From NCBI GenBank assembly GCA_963747005.1, contig CAVVDT010000015.1, positions 1-64,000 on the forward strand: 64,000 nt of DNA, written 5' to 3'. The position numbers were made by a program, and so were the translations under genes. Position 1 is the first letter of the stretch; each line of letters starts with the position of its first letter. This document shows positions 26,099 through 33,989 of this stretch, piece by piece. Origin of the DNA: CAVVDT01 sp963747005 (GTDB lineage Bacteria > Pseudomonadota > Alphaproteobacteria > Rhizobiales > Aestuariivirgaceae). Under the pieces are notes generated by a model, which worked only from the letters and a program-made list of their open reading frames with translations, had not been told where the DNA came from and searched no databases.

Positions 26099-26175
26099 TG
26101 GTGGGCCCGGCAGGACTCGAACCTGCAACCGAGCGGTTATGAGCCGCCAGCTCTGACCAGTTGAGCTACAGGCCC
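26099..26175 (-). tRNA. tRNA with CAT anticodon (elongator Met or Ile2)
   Basis: The minus strand folds as a 77-base cloverleaf with encoded CCA. The acceptor stem pairs GGGCCTG with CGGGCCC, the D-loop follows TAGCTCAACTGGTCAGAGC, the anticodon loop is CTCATAA on the stem GCGG/CCGC, and the T-arm contains GGTTCGAGTCC. CAT can be elongator Met or, after lysidine modification, Ile for ATA codons; the GGGCCTG acceptor leans to Ile2, but I cannot decide. No initiator features (three G-C pairs in the anticodon stem with unpaired first acceptor base) are seen. Confidence 0.95.
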
Positions 26176-26346
26176 ACCTCGCGATGGCCTATAGCAGATA
26201 CCGCACCGGAGCCAAATACGTTGTGGGATGATACGGCCACAGCGAGTACTGCCGTCGTTGCCAGTCGTAAAGGCAGGGCCATGGCGCCGCGATGATTGCG
26301 GCCTGTTGCCGTCTGCCGGAAAGCAAGCGCATGCCTGCGCGGCCGT

Positions 26347-27114
26347 TCATATGGCCAGGTAGTCGTGGCGAAGCTGCTTGTTGTCGAGCACTTCCTTGGC
26401 CGTTCCCGAGAACACGATCTCGCCGGTGTCCATGATCACCGCGCGGTCGGAAAAGCGCAAGGCCGCCACCGCGTTCTGCTCGACGATGATGGTTGTGATG
26501 CCGATGTCGCGGATCTGCTGGACGATCTTCTCGATCTCCTGCACGATGACCGGTGCCAGGCCCTCGTAGGGCTCGTCCAGGAACAGGATCTTGATGTCGC
26601 GGGCTAGCGCCCTGGCAACCGCCAGCATCTGCTGTTCGCCGCCCGACATGGTCGTGGCGTCCTGCGTGCGCCGTTCCGCCAGGCGCGGAAAGTGCTGGTA
26701 GATCCGCTCAAGCTCCCAGCCTTTGGGTTCCGCCACCTGGGCCAGGATGAGATTTTCCTCAACCGTCAGCCCGCCGATGATGCGTCGGTCCTCGGGAACC
26801 AGCTGGACGCCATTCCTGGCCGCCTCGTACGAGCGCATGGCGTGCAGGGGCTTGCCTTCGAGCCAGATCTCGCCGGAACGCAGTGACGGATTGGCGAGGC
26901 GTGCCAGCGTGCGCAAGGTGGATGTCTTGCCGGCGCCATTGCGCCCGAGCAGCGACAGCACCTCGCCCTTGGCGATCGCAAACGACACGCCCTGGACGAT
27001 ATAGGACTCGCCGTAATAGGCATGGATGTCGTGTACGTTGAAGAACGCCGGCACATCCGCCGCGCCAACAGTCTCTTCATTCATTGCGATCGTGGGTTGC
27101 AGCGTTGCCGTCAT
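26347..27114 (-). CDS. ABC ATPase, branched-chain amino acid (LivF) type
   Basis: A 255-residue ATPase of the HAAT (hydrophobic amino acid) importer family. It has Walker A LGRNGAGKTST, signature MSGGEQQMLAVARAL and Walker B ILFLDEPYEGLAP. LivF proteins are shorter than LivG and carry GEQQM. It is the last gene of the five-gene transporter operon, overlapping livG by four bases (ATGA). Located downstream of the TmpA/TmpB-like oxygenases, it may serve uptake of their substrate rather than leucine, though this is inference. Confidence 0.92.
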   Translation of the reverse strand: MTATLQPTIAMNEETVGAADVPAFFNVHDIHAYYGESYIVQGVSFAIAKGEVLSLLGRNGAGKTSTLRTLARLANPSLRSGEIWLEGKPLHAMRSYEAARNGVQLVPEDRRIIGGLTVEENLILAQVAEPKGWELERIYQHFPRLAERRTQDATTMSGGEQQMLAVARALARDIKILFLDEPYEGLAPVIVQEIEKIVQQIRDIGITTIIVEQNAVAALRFSDRAVIMDTGEIVFSGTAKEVLDNKQLRHDYLAI

Positions 27115-27878
27115 TCCTGCGCCTCGCCGAGATAAGCTTCCTTGACCTTCGGATCGCCACGCACCTCTTCCGGCGATCCTTCGGCGATGATACGCCCCTG
27201 GGCGAGGACGCTGATGCGATCGGCGAGCGAGAACACCACATGCATGTCATGCTCGATGATCACCTTGGTCATGCCGCGCGCCTTGAGACGCTTCAGGAGG
27301 TCGATGGTCATATTGGTATCGTGCCGCGACATGCCGGCGGTCGGCTCGTCCAGCAGCAAGAGCTTTGGCTTCTGGATGAGGCACATGCCCATCTCGAGCC
27401 GTCGCTTGTCGCCGCGCGAAAGGCTGCCCGCCTCCACATGCCACTGCTCGTAAAGCCCCACATCCTGCAACACGGCCTTGGCTTCTTCGCGAATCCCGGT
27501 CTGGGCCGAAAGCTGGGAAAAGGCATTGAAGCGGAACGAACCGTCGCGCTTGGCAAACGCCGGGATCATGACGTTGTCGAGCAAGGTGAGGTCGGCAAAG
27601 ATTTCCGGTGTCTGGAACACCCGGGAGACGCCGAGCTGGTTGATCTCGTGCGGCTGGTGAGCATCGAGGGTCTCGCCGTCGAAGATCACGTGACCGCTGT
27701 CGGGCGCGATACGCCCCACACAGACATTGAGCAACGTTGACTTGCCGGCCCCGTTGGGGCCGATAATGGCATGCACCGTACCATCGGCCACCCGCAGTTC
27801 TACATCGGTCAGCGCCCTGAGGCCGCCGAAGCTCTTGCTGACATCCGACACATGAAGAACCGGATTGGTGTACGGCAT
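27111..27878 (-). CDS. ABC ATPase, branched-chain amino acid (LivG) type
   Basis: A 255-residue ATPase with Walker A IGPNGAGKSTL and Walker B LLLLDEPTAGMSRHDT. The signature loop reads SLSRGDKRRLEMGMCL instead of the usual LSHGEQRQLEI, a variant seen in some urea or aromatic-acid HAAT systems. The typical LivG insertion ISRVFQTPEIFADLTLLDNV is present. It lies four bases after the LivM-type permease gene and overlaps the LivF gene. It energises the same importer as its four neighbours. Confidence 0.92.
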   Translation of the reverse strand: MPYTNPVLHVSDVSKSFGGLRALTDVELRVADGTVHAIIGPNGAGKSTLLNVCVGRIAPDSGHVIFDGETLDAHQPHEINQLGVSRVFQTPEIFADLTLLDNVMIPAFAKRDGSFRFNAFSQLSAQTGIREEAKAVLQDVGLYEQWHVEAGSLSRGDKRRLEMGMCLIQKPKLLLLDEPTAGMSRHDTNMTIDLLKRLKARGMTKVIIEHDMHVVFSLADRISVLAQGRIIAEGSPEEVRGDPKVKEAYLGEAQE

Positions 27879-27882
27879 GCGC

Positions 27883-29076
27883 CTACTCCGCTACCTGGGG
27901 CTCGGTTGGCCCGGCACTGCCGCGCGGCTTGCCGATGAGGCCCGTCGCACCCGCCATGCGCCTGATGCCCTCCATGATGCCGCCGGGCAGGAAGATCACG
28001 ACCAGCACGAACAACAGCCCCAGGGTCAAGTGCCAGCCCTCGCCGACGAAAGGTCTGAGGATCGCGGTCAGCACGTCGTTGACCTGGTGCGGCATCCAGC
28101 TGAACCATTGGTGCAGTATGGTCTCGTTGATCTTGGAGAAGATGTTCTCGAAATACTTGATGAAGCCCGCGCCGAGCACCGGGCCCATCAGGGTGCCGGC
28201 GCCGCCCAGGATTGTCATCAGAACGACCTCACCCGAGGCGGTCCATTGCATGCGCTCGGCGCCGGCCAGCGGGTCCATCGCCGCCAGAAGGCCGCCAGCG
28301 AGGCCGGCATACATGCCCGAGATCACGAAGACGGCCAGCATATAGGGCTTGGTGTTGATGCCGGCATAATTGAGGCGGGTGCGGTTGGTCTTGATGGCCC
28401 TGAGCATGAGCCCGAAGGGCGAGCGGAAGATCCGCATCGACAGATAGAAGGCCAGTATTGCGATGATCGCGGTGAAATAATAGCCGATATTGAACGTGAA
28501 CACCCAGCCGCCCACCGGCACCTTGACGCTGTCGATCATCAACAGGCCGAACAGGTGCGGCGAGGTCGGCGAATTCGGGCCCATGAGGATCTGCGGGTCA
28601 CTGGCATAGACCTGCTGACCGGTCTCGCCGTTGGTGATCGGCGTGAAGACGGAATAGGCGAGATTGTAGCTCATCTGCGCGAAGGCGAGGGTCAGGATCG
28701 AGAAGTAGATACCGGACCGGCGCAGGGAAATGTAGCCGATCACCAGCCCGAACAGGCCGGAAACCACGATCGCGAGGACCAGGCCGGGCAGGACGTTGTA
28801 GCTGAGAAGCTTGTACATCCACACGACCGAATAGGACCCCACGCCGAGAAAGACCGCGTGCCCGAAACTGAGATAGCCGGTGAGCCCGAACAGGAGATTG
28901 AAACCGATCGCGAAGATACCGTAGATGGCGAACCGCTGCATCAGGTCGGGATAGCCCGCGTTGAATTGCGCCAGCGCCGAGCCCTCGGGGAAGGGTTGCA
29001 GAAGGATCGGGGTGGCCAACGTCAGGAAAATGACGAAGAGCAGGAATTGGAAATCCTTCTTGCTCAATCCCAGCAC
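27883..29076 (-). CDS. ABC permease, branched-chain amino acid (LivM) type
   Basis: A 397-residue permease with about eight to ten hydrophobic segments and the LivM motif GLTGYLSFGHAVFLGVGSYS. The EAA-like AIKTNRTRLNYAGINTKPYM is in a cytosolic loop. GTG at 29076 is the start, with GGAGGAATAG just upstream reaching into the stop of the previous gene. A periplasmic insertion (about 155-190, VFTPITNGETGQQVYASDPQ) is longer than in E. coli LivM. It pairs with the LivH-type permease. Confidence 0.9.
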   Translation of the reverse strand: MLGLSKKDFQFLLFVIFLTLATPILLQPFPEGSALAQFNAGYPDLMQRFAIYGIFAIGFNLLFGLTGYLSFGHAVFLGVGSYSVVWMYKLLSYNVLPGLVLAIVVSGLFGLVIGYISLRRSGIYFSILTLAFAQMSYNLAYSVFTPITNGETGQQVYASDPQILMGPNSPTSPHLFGLLMIDSVKVPVGGWVFTFNIGYYFTAIIAILAFYLSMRIFRSPFGLMLRAIKTNRTRLNYAGINTKPYMLAVFVISGMYAGLAGGLLAAMDPLAGAERMQWTASGEVVLMTILGGAGTLMGPVLGAGFIKYFENIFSKINETILHQWFSWMPHQVNDVLTAILRPFVGEGWHLTLGLLFVLVVIFLPGGIMEGIRRMAGATGLIGKPRGSAGPTEPQVAE

Positions 29077-29079
29077 GGC

Positions 29080-30111
29080 CTATTCCTCCATCACGCCCGA
29101 GCGCCCCAGCAGGCCGCGGGGGCGGGTCAGCAGGATGACGATGGCGACCAGATAGATAACGACCTGGTCGATGCCCGGGATCAGCGCCTTGATCTGGTTC
29201 ATCGAGGCGAAGGACTGCAGGATCCCCAGGACGAAGCCGGCGAGCACGGCGCCGGGCAGCGAGCCCATGCCGCCCACGACGACCACAACGAAGCTGAGCA
29301 CGAGAAAGTCCATGCCCATGTGGAAGTTGGGGGACAGGATGGGCGCATACATCACCCCGGCCAATCCGGCGACGGTCGCGGCGATGCCGAACATGATGGT
29401 GAAGCGCCGGTCGATATTGATGCCCAGAAGGCCGACGGTCTCGCGGTCGTTCATGCCGGCGCGGACCACCATGCCGAACGTGGTGAATTGCAGGAAGGCG
29501 AATACGCCGCCCAGGATCACCACGGAAAACAGGAAATAGATCATGCGCCAATAGGGATAGATGATCGCATTCGGCGCGAAGCCGATCAGCACGCCGAAAT
29601 CGATGGATCCGGAAAAGATGCCGGGGGCGGCGGTCTGGATGGGGTTGGCGCCGAAGAAATACTTGACGATTTCCTGCAGGACGATGGCGAGGCCGAAGGT
29701 CACCAGGATCTGGTCCGCGTGCGGACGCTTGTAGAAATGCTTGATCAGGCCGCGCTCGATGGCGATACCGATGGCGAGCATGACGGGAATGGCCAGAAGT
29801 ATGGCGAGCGGTACGGACCAGGAGATGAGGACGGCGCCGACGTCGTGGCCGAACCAGCCGTCCACATAGGGCACCTGGACCTTGAGCGGGTTGCCCAGAA
29901 AATCCTTCCGGGTGGGGTCGATCTGTACAAAGGACAGGTTGAGCAGTCTTTGCACGGTCACCGCGCAAAAGGCGCCGATCATGAACAATGCGCCGTGGGC
30001 GAAGTTTACCACCCCGAGCGTACCGAAGATCAGCGTGAGGCCGAGCGCGATGAGCGCGTACGCCGAGCCTTTGTCGAGCCCGTTCAGAATTTGGAGTATG
30101 ATCGTGTCCAC
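29080..30111 (-). CDS. ABC permease, branched-chain amino acid (LivH) type
   Basis: A permease of about 343 residues with LivH motifs ILNGLDKGSAYALIALGLTL at the N-terminus and GLLGINIDRRF near residue 220. An insertion around 50-85 (DPTRKDFLGNPLKVQVPYVD) is unusual for LivH and probably periplasmic. I chose GTG at 30111, with GGGG upstream, since the open frame to TTG at 30153 would run into the intercistronic hairpin. It follows the binding-protein gene by 89 bases. Confidence 0.88.
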   Translation of the reverse strand: MDTIILQILNGLDKGSAYALIALGLTLIFGTLGVVNFAHGALFMIGAFCAVTVQRLLNLSFVQIDPTRKDFLGNPLKVQVPYVDGWFGHDVGAVLISWSVPLAILLAIPVMLAIGIAIERGLIKHFYKRPHADQILVTFGLAIVLQEIVKYFFGANPIQTAAPGIFSGSIDFGVLIGFAPNAIIYPYWRMIYFLFSVVILGGVFAFLQFTTFGMVVRAGMNDRETVGLLGINIDRRFTIMFGIAATVAGLAGVMYAPILSPNFHMGMDFLVLSFVVVVVGGMGSLPGAVLAGFVLGILQSFASMNQIKALIPGIDQVVIYLVAIVILLTRPRGLLGRSGVMEE

Positions 30112-30152
30112 GTTCCAGCCCCGCAACCCGGTTCCATACACGAATCCATACA

Positions 30153-30182
30153 ACCGGCCGCGCCCATCAGGACGCGGCCGGT
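30153..30182 (-). promoter_or_regulatory. Intercistronic hairpin between binding protein and permease genes
   Basis: ACCGGCCGCG and CGCGGCCGGT form a perfect 10-bp stem with a 10-base loop, 18 bases after the binding-protein stop. There is no T-run, so it is more likely an mRNA-stabilising or partial-termination element. Such hairpins commonly let a binding protein be made in excess over its permeases. Confidence 0.65.
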
Positions 30183-30200
30183 ATGGCTCATGGCGCTATA

Positions 30201-31595
30201 CTAGGCGCCCGAGTTGCATTTGCCCAGATCGCCGCCCTTGAACATCTCGTTGTCCGGTTCGTACCAGACCTTTGCGACCGGCGTCGTCTGCACGATCTCG
30301 AGATTATCGTACTTGCTGGTCGGCTTTTCCTTGCCCTTCATGACCAGCACGTCCTTGAAGCACTGGTGGTCGGCCGCGCGGTACAGGGTCTTGCCGTTGC
30401 CGAGGCCCTCGAACAGGAAGCCCTTGTTGGCCGGCGAATCGATCCCATCGAGGCTGCCCGTATTGTCTTCCAGTGCCGCGACAACGCCGCACGGGTTGAA
30501 GGTGCCGGCCCGCTCGGCGGCATCGGCATAGAGCAGCACCTGCGCATAGCAGGTCTGCGCCGAGTTTGAGGGCGGATGGCCATACTTCTCGCCGAACGAC
30601 TTGACGAAGGCCTTGGTGGCGGGATTGTCGAGCTGCCAGTTCCAGTTCATGGAGCCGTACACGCCCTTGATGTTGTCGCCGGCGCCTTCAGCCATCAGCT
30701 CCGAATAGAGCGGAACGACGATCTCGAAGTTCTTGCCGTTCGCCTGCTTGTCGCGCAGGCCGAACTGGACGGCCTGGGTCAGCGAGTTGATCATGTCGCC
30801 GCCGTAGTGATTGAGGAGCAGCACGTCGGCACCGGAGTTCGCCACCGGCGTGATGTAGGACGAGAAGTCGCCCGCGCCGACCGGCGTGCGGACGTCCTTG
30901 ACCATCTGCCAGCCTTCGGCTTCGAGGAACTTCTGCATGGACGCCGCCTGGGTCCAGCCCCAGGTGTAGTCGGCGGTCAGCATGTAGAACCGGCGATCCT
31001 TGCCGTAGGCCTTGGCCAGCACCGGCCCCAGGGCGGCGCCCGACATATAGGCGTCGAAGAAGTGGCGGAAGCCGTTGGCCTTCTTGTCCTTGCCGGTGGT
31101 GTCGTTGGAGTGGGTCAGGCCGGCCATGAAGATGATGCCGGCTTCCTGGCAAAGCCCCTGAACGGCGACGGCGACGCCCGAAGACGAGCCGCCGTTGATC
31201 ATGACCACGCCGTCCTTTTCGATCATCGACCGGGCCGCGGCGCGGGCTGCATCGGATTTGGTCTGGGTGTCGCCTGAGACGAATTCGACCTTCTTGCCGA
31301 GCACGCCATTGCCCTTGAGGTGCTTGGAACTGAAGGTGCTGATCATGCCGCCATCGCCTTCGCCGTTCAGGTGCTCGACGGCGAGCTGCTGGGCGAGCAA
31401 TTCGTCCTTGCCTTCGGCCGCATAGGGTCCGGTCTGGGGCACGTTGAAGCCGAACTTGACCGTGTCGCCCATGGGCTGGTTGAGGTATTCGGCGGCATAG
31501 GCCCCGCGCATGAAATGCATGGGTGCGGCAAGCACCGCACCACCTGCGACGCCGGCCTTCAGCAGGCCACGGCGCGAGAGAATGATCTTCGACAT
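30201..31595 (-). CDS. Periplasmic substrate-binding protein, HAAT (LivK-like) family
   Basis: A 464-residue binding protein. The N-terminus LSRRGLLKAGVAGGAVLAA has a twin-arginine-type signal, with cleavage near GAYAAEY. The mature part opens VKFGFNVPQTGPYAAEGKDE, a Peripla_BP_6 fold, and includes INGGSSSGVAVAVQ in the usual ligand cleft. It is longer than LivK (about 370) and nearer in size to UrtA/FmdD-like members that bind urea or short amides. AAGGAGG lies just before the ATG at 31595. It heads the transporter genes, 160 bases after the VOC gene. The ligand is unknown. Confidence 0.9.
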   Translation of the reverse strand: MSKIILSRRGLLKAGVAGGAVLAAPMHFMRGAYAAEYLNQPMGDTVKFGFNVPQTGPYAAEGKDELLAQQLAVEHLNGEGDGGMISTFSSKHLKGNGVLGKKVEFVSGDTQTKSDAARAAARSMIEKDGVVMINGGSSSGVAVAVQGLCQEAGIIFMAGLTHSNDTTGKDKKANGFRHFFDAYMSGAALGPVLAKAYGKDRRFYMLTADYTWGWTQAASMQKFLEAEGWQMVKDVRTPVGAGDFSSYITPVANSGADVLLLNHYGGDMINSLTQAVQFGLRDKQANGKNFEIVVPLYSELMAEGAGDNIKGVYGSMNWNWQLDNPATKAFVKSFGEKYGHPPSNSAQTCYAQVLLYADAAERAGTFNPCGVVAALEDNTGSLDGIDSPANKGFLFEGLGNGKTLYRAADHQCFKDVLVMKGKEKPTSKYDNLEIVQTTPVAKVWYEPDNEMFKGGDLGKCNSGA

Positions 31596-31755
31596 GGTTT
31601 TCCTCCTTGATATCTCAGCGAACCGACAATTTTCCATTGCCCGCCCGAACGGCAAGACTACCGTCTTGCAGGCGTTCGCCTCAATGCGGCTTTCGGATAA
31701 GACTGAAGGACAAAATGGCGGCGGAATAGGCCATTCAATGGGCCTGGATCATGTT

Positions 31756-32172
31756 CTAGCCGCGCAGTTCGAGGCCATTGCCTTCCGGGTCGCTCAGGTA
31801 GATGGACGGCGCCGAGCCGCCGGCGCCGTAGCGGATGCCTTCATCGCCGATGTCGACGCCGTGGCGGGCAAGATGCGCCTTGACGCGTTCGGCATCGAAA
31901 TTCTCCACCCTGAGGCACAGATGGTCCATGTTGCGGCCCTCCCGGCCGGGCGCCGCCCCGCCCCTGGCGCCGAGGATGCCGGCAACCGGCACCAGGTCGA
32001 TGAGGCTCGACCCGGCGCGCAACTGGTAGAGGCCGATCTCTTCCTGCTTTCGTTCCAACGGACAACCGAGGACACCGGTGTAGAAGGAAAGCATCCGGTC
32101 GATGTCCTTCACCCTGATGACCACATGGTCGATGCCCGCCACGCGGAGGGCCTGGTCGGCATTTTCGCTCAT
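31756..32172 (-). CDS. VOC (glyoxalase/dioxygenase) family protein
   Basis: A 138-residue single vicinal-oxygen-chelate domain. It has the IDHVVIRVKDIDRMLSFYTG opening with a metal-ligand His, MDHLCLRVENFD with a second His, and the closing IYLSDPEGNGLEL with the Glu ligand. Members bind a divalent metal and act as isomerases, lyases or resistance proteins. Its start overlaps the stop of the TmpB-like gene (ATGA), so it belongs to that operon. A role in the phosphonate route has not been described to my knowledge. Confidence 0.88.
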   Translation of the reverse strand: MSENADQALRVAGIDHVVIRVKDIDRMLSFYTGVLGCPLERKQEEIGLYQLRAGSSLIDLVPVAGILGARGGAAPGREGRNMDHLCLRVENFDAERVKAHLARHGVDIGDEGIRYGAGGSAPSIYLSDPEGNGLELRG

Positions 32173-32768
32173 GCGGGCTCCTGCCGGCGCTTGCTGCAAT
32201 GGCCATCGACGACCCGTTGCAGCAGCACCTTGTAATGAGGAAAGCCGGGCGTCTTCATGCCGGCCACCTTGCCACCTTCGTCCCACAGCCTCACCCGCAC
32301 CGCTTCGGCATGGAAGGGATTGGCGCGGAACGTAGCAACTTCTGCCGCCGACATGGGACCGCCCTGCAGGCGAAGGGTATGCGCCGACGCCGGCGACAGT
32401 TTCATCGCATAGGAGGGATCGGTGGCGCACAGGAACCGCTTGGCCGCCACGTGCAGCCGCACGCATTCGGTGACGACGGGGGGAAAGAAGGCCTCAAGCA
32501 CCGCCGCGCCTGCCGCGTCGTGGTGCCTGTCCTCGGTGTCGGAGGGGTGATAGGCACCGAACTCGCTGGTGAAATGCCCGATGTCGTGAAGAAGCGCCGC
32601 GGCGACAAGCTCATCGCCTGCGCCTTCGGCCTCGGCGAGGCTGGCGCCTTGCAGCATGTGCTCGGCCATGCTTACCGGCTCGCCCAGATATTCCTCCGCC
32701 CCGCGGCGTGCGAATATGTCGGCGAGGTGGTCGACGATGGTGTCGGGAGTGGGGGGGACAATACTCAT
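32169..32768 (-). CDS. TmpB/PhnZ-like HD-domain mixed-valence diiron oxygenase
   Basis: A 199-residue HD-domain protein of the PhnZ/TmpB/MIOX-like oxygenase group, often misannotated as a phosphohydrolase. Residues match PhnZ as I recall it with an offset of three: Tyr27 and Glu30 in EEYLGEPV (PhnZ Tyr24/Glu27), His37, His61-Asp62 and His65 in LLHDIGH, then His82/His83 and LHVAAKRFL with His106 and Lys110. PhnZ and TmpB cleave 2-hydroxyphosphonates oxidatively to acid plus phosphate. The ATG at 32768 overlaps the TmpA-like stop, supporting a two-enzyme route. A start 24 codons upstream is less likely. Confidence 0.85.
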   Translation of the reverse strand: MSIVPPTPDTIVDHLADIFARRGAEEYLGEPVSMAEHMLQGASLAEAEGAGDELVAAALLHDIGHFTSEFGAYHPSDTEDRHHDAAGAAVLEAFFPPVVTECVRLHVAAKRFLCATDPSYAMKLSPASAHTLRLQGGPMSAAEVATFRANPFHAEAVRVRLWDEGGKVAGMKTPGFPHYKVLLQRVVDGHCSKRRQEPA

Positions 32769-33920
32769 TCCGCGGCCTTCCTCGCTTCGCCCTCGATGGT
32801 TGCAAGCATCGACAAAAGCCCGTCCCTGTCGGCATAGCATCCCTGCAGCCAGCGCCGGCCGCTGCCGCTGAAGGCCTTCCTGGCATGCAACACCCGGGTG
32901 TTGTCGACGATGAACGCCTCACCGGCCGCGAGCTTGAAGGTGACCTCCATGGCCGGGTCCTCGATGATTTTCGCCAGCCGCCGGTAGGCCCGGTAGTAGG
33001 CCGGCATGTCGTCATAGGCAACATCGATGAGGGCGGCGGTCGAGCGGTTGTTGAAACGCAGCGCGATGAGTTCGCCGTCCGGGCCGAGTTCGATCATGGG
33101 ACGCTTGGCCCTGAGGCAGACGCCCGATGCCCCGGCATATTCGAACCGCGCCGGATAACGGGCGAGGAGCCGGAAGCCTTCGGCATCTTCGGCCTTGAGA
33201 CGCAAGGCGGCGGCAAAGCCGTCGACGACGGTCGAAGTCGCCGCCGTCCACCGAGTTTTCCAGGCAGGCGAGGATCTGCAGGCCGGGCACCGGATCGCGG
33301 TAGGGATTGTCGGTGTGGGCCTGCAGGCCGAGATTGGTATAGGCGAGATTGGACGGGTTGACCTCGGCCCTCACCTCGAAGAAGCGCCCGTAATTGGTCT
33401 CGCGCACGAAGCCGAAGAGCTCGGCGACCTTTACCAGCGTTCCGGGCTCCGTCGGCACCTGGTCGAGCACGGCAAAGCCGAGGCGGCGCACCGCGCAAAG
33501 CCAGTCGGCAAGCGCCAACCGGTCGCGGACGATGTCGCGATAGCTGCCGCGCGGCAGGCGGCCATTGAGGTGTCGGTCCCACAATTCGGTTCCCTCGCTC
33601 ACCCAGCAGATTTCTCCGCCAGCGGGCCGGTCGTAACTGTGTGCCGAGAGCCAGGAGGCGGAATAGACGATGTCCCTGCCCTCAGGCGCAAAGCGCACCT
33701 CCAGGTCACCGCTCAACGTCACGCGGGCGTCGGTAATTGCCATAGCGGCCGGGATGTCGAGGACGGTGATGAGGCGCTGGCCGTTGGCCGGGCTGCGGGT
33801 TGCAGCATCGGGTGCGTTGTCCCTTAGCCACAGGGCATGGAAGCGGGCGCGATCGCCGTTCGCCCAGGTGAGCGCTACGGCAACGCCTCGATCGATGACG
33901 TCAGCGTGGGTGAGGGGCAT
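32765..33920 (-). pseudogene. TmpA / gamma-butyrobetaine hydroxylase-like Fe(II)/2OG oxygenase, frameshifted
   Basis: The first frame (33920 to about 33236) gives a GBH-type N-terminal domain (FHALWLRDNAPDAATRSPAN, lacking its zinc cysteines) and the oxygenase core with the iron motif HTD at 202-204 in GLQAHTDNPYRDPVPGLQIL. After LENSVDGGDF the frame is lost. The -strand continuation in the neighbouring frame reads VVDGFAAALRLKAEDAEGF, FEYAGASGVCLRAKR and the distal His in NTRVLHARKAF, ending at 32765. Removing one T at about 33234 (GACTTCGACC to GACTCGACC) restores one reading frame. TmpA hydroxylates trimethylaminoethylphosphonate; true butyrobetaine hydroxylase is the alternative, but the PhnZ-like partner favours TmpA. 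Confidence 0.8.
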
Positions 33921-33989
33921 GGCGGGGCAGTCCTCGATTGAATGTGATGACGGTTGGCAGCGGCATCTTGGCTGCGGGCAATCAGCGCC

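Noticed and set aside
26099..26175. Direct repeat of the tRNA 3' end as an att site
   Set aside because: I looked for a second copy of the T-arm/acceptor sequence on the left side in the window and saw none. Serine recombinases also rarely use tRNA ends.
27865..30204. A 779-codon plus-strand open frame
   Set aside because: It is the antisense of the livG-livM-livH genes, His/Asp/Glu rich with no domain, caused by GC-rich codon bias on the minus strand.
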